Assembly (NCBI GenBank): GCA_016808115.1
Contig: JAEQBH010005416.1
Coordinates: forward strand, 62,001 to 126,000
Direction of reading: 5' to 3'
DNA: 64,000 nucleotides
Origin: Tetrastigma voinierianum
Lineage: Eukaryota > Streptophyta > Magnoliopsida > Vitales > Vitaceae
The notes under the pieces were generated by a model that worked only from the letters and a program-made list of their open reading frames with translations, ran no database searches and had not been told where the DNA came from. Positions 36,747-46,680 of the stretch are shown piece after piece. The number at the start of each line of letters is the position of its first letter. Within the stretch, counting starts at the first letter, position 1. Made by a program: the position numbers and the translations under genes.

Positions 36747-37393
36747 AAGATATCCTTGAAGAGCATGTGAAAGATGAAGTGTGTGATGGGGACTGTAAAA
36801 CCACCAGGCAGAGGATGACCTTCATATGAAGTTTGGGATGCAGAGAATTCCATGGTGTCATGGTTTCCCTACTCAATGCAACCAGAAATCAGTAAGACCT
36901 ATCAGCTCCTACCGAACTGCCAAACAGTGTCAAAACCTACTCCAAGATAGGTGTTTCTTTTCAAATATTTGAGTTGAAATGACATGATATTAACACCCAA
37001 AAAAACAAACAAACAAGGGCCCCCAACTGTTACAGAGTATTACAATACTCCCAAAGGATTGTGACTAAAACTAGATTTATACCAGGACCTGGAGATGGAA
37101 TCAACCACTGATACAAAGAAATTGAAAGAAACAATGAAAAGGGAGAGAGTATTCCTATTTATGGTAGGTCTTATTCCAGAGTTTGATTAGGTAAGTGGTA
37201 AAGTACTAGGTAAAGAACCATTTACATCTAGGGATGAAGCATTTGCCCATGTTCGACGGGAAGAGAGTATGGTTGGAAATTCTAGAAATCTTATACTTGA
37301 AAGCTAAGCTTTGAAAATCCTTAAACCCCCTTCTATCACTGGAAAACATAAGGGAGAAGCAGTTAACACAGGATTCAATTCCAACTTCTGGTT

Positions 37394-37570
37394 AACCCTG
37401 AGGGGTAGCTCATTTGGTCTAAGGCCTTAGGGTTTAACCCAATTGTCACTGGTTCAAGTCCCCTCAAGGCCCCTAGAGGTTTACTCGGCTGTTAACTTTA
37501 GGGCCCCGTGGGATTAGTTGAAGTGAGCACAAGCTGGCCTGGACATCCATGGTTATCAATAAAAAAACAT
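37394..37570 (+). mobile_element. Au-like SINE with 15-bp target duplication
   Basis: The body starts AACCCTGAGGGGTAGCTC. It carries an A box (TAGCTCATTTGG), a B box (GGTTCAAGTCC, about 37450) and the Au-type 3' part (GGGATTAGT..., AAGCTGGCCTGGACATCC), and ends in an A tail. The flanks TTCCAACTTCTGGTT (37379-37393) and TTCCAACTTCAGGTT (37571-37585) differ at one base in 15 and are the target duplication. Confidence 0.88.
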
Positions 37571-38156
37571 TTCCAACTTCAGGTTCTTGCTCCAAGGGTT
37601 CATGTAACAACTATGCCTTAGTTACCTCACAAAATGACATTTACCTCAGAAAATGATTAATGCCTTAGTTACCTCCAGATATGACTATTCAATTACATAG
37701 ACTGCTGGATTCAAGTAATTTCAAATCATGTGCAAGCTCCTCAAAAACCTGTCCACCTATTCTCCTTGTTCAGAAACCAAAAAATTAAAGTGGCCAATGG
37801 ATCTTTATCTCTAAAAACTGTCTTGCATGTTCCAAATTCATCTTACAATTTGTTGTTTCTGAAAAATGTATGCCTATAAAATTTTAACAATGACAAGAAA
37901 GAAAACCAATTATAATTATGCCAAAAAGCTAAAAGCTACAGTGCAACAGACCTTGCATTGTTGAAGATAGACAATTAGAAATTGCATGCAAGCCCAATGC
38001 AGTTTAAATGCACATTTCATACACAAATGTACATCAATAATAGCAAGAGCCATTGGATGTACACATAAGGAGTAAACTGCAGTGACATCTTATATTATAA
38101 AATAATGAGCCACCACCAACTCTATTTACTAATTTGTGAAACTCAATTTGATATTT

Positions 38157-39374
38157 CTATTCGAGGTTAAGAAAAGTACCTATCAGCTCAACCTGTACAA
38201 GTTCAGCAGCTTCTCGCACCTTCCTTCGATCCCAAAATCCACTTACCACAGCATTCCATGTTACTTCATCAGGAATGCAACCATCAAGCACCATCTCATC
38301 AACAAGGTGAGCAGCTTTGTGCTGGTCACCTTTCTTACAGAAATAATTCACCAAGGAATCAAAAGTTTTGGCATCAATTGAAATGCCCCTTGTCCGCATG
38401 CTTAGGTATAACTGAAAAGCTCGATTTGGATGTTCAGTACAAAGCCCTTGGACAACTATATTATGAATTCTAACATGAAGGCTCCAAGTTAGTCGGTTTG
38501 GGGAGATCCCCCCAAGGACCATTTCATCAAGGAAGTTTGCAGCCTCATGGAATTTGCAAATATCACAGAAGCCACTTATAATCTTCCCATATAATCCAGC
38601 ATCTGGCCTTAAGCCTTGGAGCTTCATTCTGTCAAGAATCTCTACAGCTTCTTGAGTTTTCCTTCTTTACCAAGATCCATGGATTAAATGCTGTGTGGAA
38701 GTAATCATGTTAGGCAAATGTCGTCTGCTAACCATCATATCCAATAACTCAAGAGCTTGTGATGAACACCCACCCTTGCAAAGACCGTCCATCATAGAAC
38801 TGTAAGTAAAAACATTGGGTACAATGCCCTTGCTTGCCATTTCTTCAAGCAAATTAATAGCTGAATCCAAATCTTTTGATTGGCATAAACCACGTATAAG
38901 AGAAGTATAGGTAACAACAGTAGGTGAACAAGCTTTTGCCTCCATCTCTTTAAATAATTCCTTTGCTTCACCAATCTTTCCCAATCTACACAACCCGTTA
39001 ATTAAAGTACCATACGTGTACGAATCTGGAGGACATCCCCGATTAGGCATTTCCCTGAATATCCAAAGAGCAGCATCCATTGTTCCACTATTCTTGCAGA
39101 GGGCCTTGATCAAAACATTTAGGGAAGTAACACTAGGCGGAATACCCATTTCTCTCATGTTTCTGTAAAATCTCAGAGCCAGATTTAACTGGTTTTCAGC
39201 AACAAGAATAGCAAAGACTGTAATATATGATTTTTGGCTGGGATCACACTGATAGTCCTTCATTTTGTGAAAAACCCGGACAGCATCCAGGGGCTTATGA
39301 ACCCGGCCATAGGCTCTGAAAATGGAAAGGAATATGTCCTCAGTAATATTGCATTTTTCCTCCTTCGTTACCAC
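38157..39374 (-). pseudogene. Truncated PPR protein gene, At5g46100-like
   Basis: The minus frame begins at KEEKCNITEDIFLSI and continues through 35-residue pentatricopeptide repeats: YGRVHKPLDAVRVFHKMKDY, NVLIKALCKNSGTMDAAL, DSYTYGTLINGLCRLGK, TVVTYTSLIRGLCQSKDL, NVFTYSSMMDGLCKG. It stops at 38667 in the motif LIHGSW. The same frame resumes with KTQEAVEILDRM, then GLRPDAGLYGKIISGFC, to a stop at 38157. The order matches Arabidopsis At5g46100, a P-class PPR protein of about 470 residues thought to act on organelle RNA. About 100 N-terminal residues are missing; homology ends abruptly near 39370 and a TAA follows within ten codons upstream. One of the middle repeats is scrambled and carries the stop. 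Truncation plus a stop make it a pseudogene, most simply a duplicated fragment. Confidence 0.82.
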
Positions 39375-39864
39375 AAAGGGGTTCCTCCAATGATGATAGT
39401 GTTAACTAAGATATTGATTGATATTTGTCGAATAACAGCCTTTCTGTGAATCAAGATGTCATAGTTTCTGTATAACCACTGCATCAATTGTAGGTTGTTA
39501 GTTACTGTCCATTCAGTCTGTTAAATACCCATATCCATTTGCATTAATTAGTTGAAAATGTAATTAAGCATCACTCGATCACATTTCACATCTAAAACAT
39601 TTACTAAATGTGTCATATTAGTGCAAGTAAGCAGCCTCTGTTAAACAAATTCTAGCCAAAATCATTTCTTCTAGAAAAATCAATTTCTCATGTCTAAAAT
39701 TACAGAATTCTAATTACCTCTAAGTAAGATACAATATGCATATATTCTATTAAGATCTATTTTTCTAATATCAGTACACATACCAATACCTCTGATCTCC
39801 AGGATCTACAAGCATTGATTTTTTTAATTTTTTTATTGATAAGTAAAAATTGAAATGCATTCAA

Positions 39865-40260
39865 GAAAGGAGCTGCAAACTGAAATGCTTGAACTACAAG
39901 CATTGATATAGATGTCGCAAAATCTTTATCTATAAATCTACCTGTTTTTCTACCATATTTCTGAACATGTTTTGATATCAAAGTATCATCACCTAATTTT
40001 TAGAACCCTAATACGAGCATAGCATCAATATTTTATTTCTTGATTAGAAGCTTCTAACTTCTGAAAGGAGCTGCAAACTGAAATGCTTGAACTACAAGCA
40101 TTGATATAGATGTCGCAAAATCTTTATCTATAAATCTACCTGTTTTTCTACCATATTTCTGAACATGTTTTGATATCAAAGTATCATCAACTGATTTTTA
40201 GAACCCTAATACGAGCATAGCATCAATATTTTATTTCTTGATTAGAAGCTTCTAACTTCT
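39865..40260. repeat. 198-bp tandem duplication
   Basis: Units 39865-40062 and 40063-40260 start GAAAGGAGCTGCAAACTG and are nearly identical (ACCTAAT against AACTGAT near the end). A third start, GAAAGGAGC, at 40261 breaks off after nine bases. It lies just upstream of the truncated PPR gene on its strand. Confidence 0.92.
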
Positions 40261-40958
40261 GAAAGGAGCACTGTCCATATAACTCATTCTTCTGCAATGT
40301 TCCCAAAAACAACTAAACAATGCCAACATTATAATTCATTGTAACTCGGCTTTCGTTTCCAAAAAATAGAACAACAAGAGATAAAAAATCCAGCGAAATT
40401 AAGCAAAGTGTAATTTTTCAGTATTCCTGAATCATTGCTGGTGAAAATTTCACAATTCAAAGTTCTAATTACTTTTTTTAATATTTTCTGAATATCTAAC
40501 CTAATACTATTTTCACACAAGAAAACATTGCCAAATAACAGACACGATTGATTTAACAAAATTTCAGTCTCTTGAGTTGTCATTCAAACTAGCAATAGCT
40601 CCATGGCTGTTCCAACAGATACCCTAATAAAATTTCCCAGCCATAGCCTCCCAATTAATAAAGCACTCAGAGAGAAATTCGACCCCCTGTTTGGGTCACC
40701 GATAAAAAATAAATAAAATAAAGCCACATTTGTATTGCTGCCAACTACAAAATTAAATAAATAAATAAATATTCATGTCAACTAGCCCAGATAACCATAC
40801 CACTTAGGTCAAGCACGATTTCTGTATTTTCGAGCCCTAGAAAGTGAAATTTTTAGGATTCAAAATTTTGTTTCGTTTTCTCATTAATTTCCCAGCGTGG
40901 AAAGGAATGTATCTAATCTGGAAGATCACTGATTGGACTCGGAATATCGGAACAATAC

Positions 40959-41015
40959 CTTGAAATCATATATCGACCGAAAGGCGGCGTTTGGAGAAGG
41001 AACGATCGAATGCAT
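40959..41015 (-). CDS. Possible first exon of a minus-strand gene
   Basis: On minus, a telo-box-like AGGGTTTTC (41043) precedes an ATG at 41015. It opens exactly 19 codons (MHSIVPSPNAAFRSIYDFK) to AAG|GTATTG, a good splice donor. The region 40970-41115 is richer in G+C than its surroundings. Telo boxes are frequent near starts of plant housekeeping genes. No downstream exon joins it in frame: the PPR fragment has a stop at its 5' edge. It may be a 5' UTR exon of an ancestral gene or chance. Confidence 0.3.
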
Positions 41016-41372
41016 CTGTGTTCACTTCATACTACTGCAAGAAAACCCTAAAGCTGCGCTCAACATGAGTTCAGCCAGGTGAATGTCGAGCCGAGCCGAG
41101 CCTGCGCCGGCACAATATTTGAACTTTTTGGGTTGTAATTGCCATGTATTTGGTAATACATTGAGACGCCGAGTTTTGTAAATATTTAGTTTTTTTATTA
41201 TTATTATTAAAATATTTTTAAAATAAAAATAATATTTAAACTAGTGATAGTAATGCTGCAGTTATTATGGTATTAATTTGTAAAAAAAAATTTAATGTCG
41301 TAACCAATTACTACTATATTACTGTACATTAATTTGGTATTATTTTCATTTCTAATTTATTTTAGTACTAAA

Positions 41373-41375
<3 letters not shown>

Positions 41376-41425
<50 letters not shown>
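41376..41425. repeat. TA microsatellite
   Basis: A pure TA run of about 50 bases. Confidence 0.95.
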
Positions 41426-41429
<4 letters not shown>

Positions 41430-41723
41430 TGGATGTTTGGGTTGGCCCAAATGATTTTTTGAGAATACTTGAATTAATGACCATTTGGTTAAACCCGTTT
41501 ATCCTCAACTAAGATAAGGTAACGTAGTGTTTCAGCGGTAAAAACTGCTTATACGGCAATGTGCTTTTACATCGTTAATCAGAATTTTATCTCTCGAGAT
41601 CTGTATACAAAATTTTAATCTATACAGATTTCAAGAGATAAAATCATCATTTAACGATATAAAATTCATTCTCATATAAGAACTAGTTTTTTATAGCTCA
41701 ACCCTATAATATATAATCTATTT

Positions 41724-41832
<109 letters not shown>

Positions 41833-42090
41833 TTAAAATTTATTTCACTCTTATGTTTAAAATTTTCAATCTCGATTAATTTAATTTGATGTGCATATAA
41901 TATCAATATAAATAAAATGTTTAATGTGGTAATTATACACAAGTTTTTAATTATTATATAAAATATATATAATTTACTCAATTTGTTATTTATTTTAATT
42001 GCATCATACTTTTTTTTTCAAAAGAATGCATCATGATTATAATTAAAAATAATTATTAACGTTTAAAGTTTTTTTGAAAGGATTAGTTGA

Positions 42091-42678
42091 TGTAGTGTGG
42101 GTCCAAATTTAAACTACTTGGCGGCCCATTTGTTACTTTTTTTCTCTTGGTCATTAGGGCTAAGAATGTTATAAACCTCGAGAGCAAAGAATTGATTTTG
42201 GGAGCAAGAATGCTTTTGGAGCAGTAAAATAGGGCTTGTGGTGTGCGCCTGAGCATAAGAGGAGTCGGCAAAGGTGTTTTCGGCCATAAAGAGCTTTTTC
42301 AGCAAGTGAGAGTGCGCCAGATTTGTCAAAGGTGAAAGTAATTTTTTATGACAGCTATGAGATCTTCATCAATCTGCCTTGATTTGAGGCTGATTTGCCT
42401 ATTATTTTATTCACTATATTTGGATGATTTTATTGTTTGGGATCACCTTGTTTAGAATTAGGTTTGTACCTAAATTATTATAATATATTTGGGGCACTCG
42501 ACAAAGTGTCCCATGTGTTTTCCTCTCTTCTCACTTTCTTTGGGGAGGTTTTCCACGTTAAAATTCTCTCTATTTTTTGATTATCTCCCGGCATATTATT
42601 TTTCGCTGGGCATTTTATCGACTCCACAACAAAGTTAAATCAATGCTTTAAAATATTTACCAGGTTTATTTCCCAACA
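42091..42678 (+). repeat. Copia 5' LTR
   Basis: Begins TGTAGTGTGGGTCC and ends TTTCCCAACA (588 bp). The same order of words (AAACTACTTGGCGGCCCATT, TTTGGATGATTTTATTG, CTCACTTTCTTTGG) returns at 58044-58628. Confidence 0.85.
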
Positions 42679-42680
42679 AG

Positions 42681-42693
42681 TGGTATCAGAGCC
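42681..42693 (+). other. Copia primer binding site
   Basis: TGGTATCAGAGCC, the complement of the initiator Met-tRNA 3' end, lies two bases after the 5' LTR. Confidence 0.9.
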
Positions 42694-42716
42694 AGATTCT
42701 ATTGTCTGGGTATTAT

Positions 42717-45700
42717 GGTTGGTGTTGGTTTAAAAATGGAGGAATATTTGGGAGCCATATGATTAGATCTAACTCGCTTCAATTATTCTATCCGAAGCCA
42801 AGAACAAGATAATTTTTACTGCGCCGACGAGTACGCGCTTATCAATGGAGATAAAAGTAAACCTAAAGATATGTCGAAGGTAATGGAAGATCATGCATAG
42901 AAAAACAAAGAGCTCTTAATCTGATAGTGGGCACTGCAGTGCTTCATCACGTGTCACAGAGCATCGATACCGAGCTTAAAAATTAGAATCCATGTATGAA
43001 CGAAAGACTGCACAGAATAAAGCCACTTTGATTAGAAGGCTAGTAAATATGAAGTATAAAAGTGGGCACAAAGGTAGCAGAGCACAATTCGACTTTCAAG
43101 GGTTATAGGAACCATTAAATGCTGGTGAAGATGAAGATTACGATGAGTTGCGCTATCATTACTGGTTCTTGCCGCATAGTCGATACTCTAGTTATCTCAC
43201 TTAGTAACTCACCCTAATTCGCACTTAACCAATGATATGAGAAAGATAGCTTGTTTAATGAAGAAGCGAAGGAAGGAATATGGAATATCTTTCAAGATCG
43301 AGGCTCTTGTCACAGAGAAATATGAGTACAGTAAATTAGAGAACCTGGAGGGTCGGTGTAAATCCAAAGGCGCGCCAGAATCCGCAGGAAAGTCTAGTGA
43401 AAAAGAAGAAAGTGTTATCATTGTGGTGGAAGAAGGACATATGAAAAGAAATTGTTATGCTTGGAAACGGGAACAAAAAGAAGGCAAAAATCAGAGGAAA
43501 GATGAAAATAAAAATACTACAGCTGCTTTATCTGACGAAGATGTGGCAGGTCTATTTTTTGGAGATGAAGAATGTTTGCATGTTACAGATAATGAGGTTG
43601 AGGGATTATTGATACAGCAGTTCTTATCATGTTACTCCTAATAAGGTTCTTCACATCGCATGCGCCGTGAGACTTTGGTACTGCGGAAGATGGGTAACAC
43701 CTCACTTTTTTTACCCAAGATCAGGGGTATTGGGTGACGTTTGCATACGCATGCACGCTGGGTCAGCTCATTGACTTTAGAGATGTGAGGCATGTTCCCA
43801 CTTTACGCCTTAATCTTATTTCTCGAGTTGCCTTGATCGGGAAGGATATGTGGAATTACTTCTTAAGAACGGTAAATGGAAGCTTACCAAAGGTTCTTAG
43901 TAGTCAAAGTAGAGGCAAGTAGTTAGAAGCACACTTTACAAGATTGTGAAAATATGTGAGATGAATTGAATGCAATCAAGATGGTTCCTCTCAAATTATG
44001 GCACAAAAGATTGGGTCACATGAGTGAGAAAGGGTTACATATACTAGCCAAAAGGCTCTAATTCCTTTTACTAAAGGTACAAGCCTTAACCCTGTGATTA
44101 TTTATTTGAAAACATCATAGAGTTTCTTTTCTAAATCTTCAAAAGAAAAATCTAATATTTTGAATCGTTTATTCCATGTTTGTGGTCCCTTTGAGGCGGA
44201 GTCCTCAAGTAAATAGCATTTTGTCACATCTTACTGATGATGCATCAAGAAAGGCGTGGGCTTATCTCGTCATGCCAAAGATCAAGGTGACGCTTTTCCG
44301 TAAATTTAAGTGCCTTAGTTGAAAGAGAGATGAGCCATGTCTTCACATCGACAATGGAGGTGAGTATACATCAAAGGAGTTTAGAAACTAACGCTTCAAA
44401 GACATGGTATTAGACATGAGAAGACGCTCCTGGTACTCCACATCACAATGGTGTTGCGTAGAGTGATGAACCGCACTATTGTGCTGAGAAGGTCAGATGC
44501 ATAAAAATGGCAAAGCTACCCAAAGTGTTTTGGGGTGAAGCTATTCACTGCTTGTTACTTGATAAATAGTCTCCTCGGGCCCGGAAGTTCGACATTCCAT
44601 AGAGGGATGAAAAGATGTTGTTTACAATCATCTTAAGGTTTTGGGGTGCAAGGCTTTTGCACATGTCCCTAGAAGAGCAGAGGTCAAAGTCGATGACAAA
44701 GCTTTTCCATATCCTCGCTGGGCTATGGAAATGAAGAGTTTGGGTACAGACATGGGATCCAAAGTGAAAAGAAGATTTTCGTAAGTAGAGATGTGATATT
44801 TTATGAAGATCGACTATTTCAGATTGTGAGAAGACCGAAGGTTGTGCTTATCAGTGACGGTGCTATTGATCCTACAGTTATTCATATTCCTTTGCGCACT
44901 ATAGATGGGGGAGTTACAGGAGGATCGGTGATGAAGCACCGTAGACAAAGGGTTGATGATGGGATGCCAGAGAGGATCAAGCCATATGTGGAGCAAATTC
45001 TCCTCAACAAGTCATTTCCGTAACCTCAAATTAGAAGGACTAATAGGAGAAATTCCATCATCCAAGTATCCTTCTTCAGAGTATGTGCTGATTATCGATG
45101 AGGGGGAGCCAGAACTTTTCAAGAAGTACGCATCATGCAGATAAGGTGTTTCGATGAAAGCTATGTGAAGAAATGCATTCTTGTTAAAGAATGATGCTAT
45201 GAGTCGTGGAACTTCCAAAGGCGTAAAGGCATTAAGGAACAAATGGGTGTTCAAGTCAAGAAAGATACATGGAAAGTTGCCAAGTATAAAGCCTGCTTGG
45301 TAGTAAAAGGTTTCGGGGCGTAAAAGGGTATTGACTTTGATGATATTCTCTCCAGCTGTGAAAATACCCTATCGTGAGTTGTTTTGAGTTCGATCAGCTA
45401 GTTTAGACCTCGAGCTTGAATGTTAGATGTGAAGACCGTTCTTCATGGTGATTTGAACGAAGAAATTCTATACGCTACAACCCGAGGGGTTTGAAGTAAA
45501 AGGTAAGGAATTACATGGTTTGCAAATTAAAGAAAAGTCTTTATGGGTCAAGTAAGCGCCAAGGCAAGCAGTACAAGAAGTTTGATTCTTTATGTGAGCC
45601 ACAAGTATAAGAGGACAGATGCAGATCATTGTGTTTATTTCAGAAGTTACATGGTAATCCCCATTATTCTTTTACTTTATGTTGATGATATGTTAATAAG

Positions 45701-46623
45701 GGAATGATTCAAAATTGATTGGCAAGTTGAAAGAGAGGTTGTTCAAGTCCTTGACATGAAGGACTTAGGGCCCGCAAAACAAATGTCGGGTATGCGACTA
45801 CTCGAGATAGAAAGGCAAAGAAGCTGTGGTTGTCACAGAAAAGCATGTTGAACGGTGCTTGAAAGGTTCAATATGAAAGATGCTAAGCCAATAGTACACC
45901 TCTAGCCAATCACTCTTGCTTAGCGTAGCTTATGCCCTAATACAAATGTATTTAAAATAAAGATGGCCTCTATTCCCTACTCTTCAAGAAATGAGTCTTA
46001 TATTGTAAGGGTTTGTAATAAGGTCTGATATTTACATGTCGTTAGTACGTTGAGTAGATTTTCTCAAATCCAAAGAAAGGAGCATTGGGAAGCAAGAATG
46101 GATCTTCAAATATTTGAGGGGTACTTCAAAATTGTGTTTGAGCTTTGGGGGTTCAAAACCAAGGGTTAGAAGGTTTTACGATGCCGATATATGTGTGACC
46201 TTGATGGTAGAAAGTCGACGATGGGTTTTTATTCACTTTGGCTGGGAGCTGCTTCATGGCGCCTGCTACGTATGTGTCGCTTGTCTACTACTGAGGCATT
46301 ATATAGGCAAAGAATCAAGCAAAGAAAAGAGATGTTATGGATGAAGAGATTTCTCCAAGAGTCGGGTTTGATGCAAGATGAGTATATGTTGTGTTTTTGT
46401 GATAGTCGAGTGCTACGGATTCGAGCAAGAATACTTCGCACTCATCTCCCGTGCAAAGCACATTGATGTGAGATATCATTGGTTACGAGGATGTCATTGG
46501 AAAAGAGCTATGAAGCTTAAGAAGATTCACATGCATTTTAATCCTCCTCATATGATGACAAAAGTTGTTACTAAGAGAGAAGTTGAAGCTTTGTGCCGGT
46601 CATTTCGCATGGACTCTAACTGA
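42717..46623 (+). pseudogene. Copia gag-pol remnant
   Basis: Domains are in copia order on plus, but every one is broken by stops or frame changes. Near 43400-43465 there is a damaged CCHC zinc knuckle (GHMKRNCYAW). At 43770-43850 lies the end of the protease region (DVRHVPTLRLNLIS). At 43998-44060 is a GAG-pre-integrase motif (LWHKRLGHMSEKGLH). The integrase follows at 44160-44830 (HIDNGGEYTSKEF; LPKVFWGEAI; VIFYEDRLFQIVRRPKVVLI). Reverse transcriptase is at 45150-45700 (LDVKT, then FLHGDLNEEI; YVDDM), and RNase H at 46110-46620 (DLDGRKST, LSTTEA, EMLWMKRFLQE, KHIDVRYHWLR). The order places it with TNT1-94-type copia elements. None of it can encode a working polyprotein as read. Confidence 0.85.
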
Positions 46624-46669
46624 GATGTTAGAGTGTAATCTCCCCTTATGTTGGGCTGGAGGGGGAGAT

Positions 46670-46680
46670 TGTAGTGTGGG
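46670..46680 (+). repeat. Copia 3' LTR, left 11 bp
   Basis: TGTAGTGTGGG, identical to the first 11 bases of the 5' LTR, follows the polypurine tract directly. The long-LTR insertion starts at the next base. Confidence 0.85.

Larger units (their letters stand above)
34609..37378. other. DMP 3' flank and unidentified exon-like pieces
   Basis: After the DMP gene the DNA is mostly non-coding. Two minus-strand open stretches look more protein-like than chance. One is 35399-35674 (LPEWHLRFSKIST..., FPLGLDRSC...). The other is 36647-36876 (YEGHPLPGGFTVPITHFIFH, then FEVSPIQVGSS). I do not recognise either. They may be exons of one decayed minus-strand gene. Confidence 0.3.

Noticed and set aside
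43209..43421. 70-codon minus frame starting MITLSSFSLDFP
   Set aside because: Antisense of the copia gag zinc-knuckle region.
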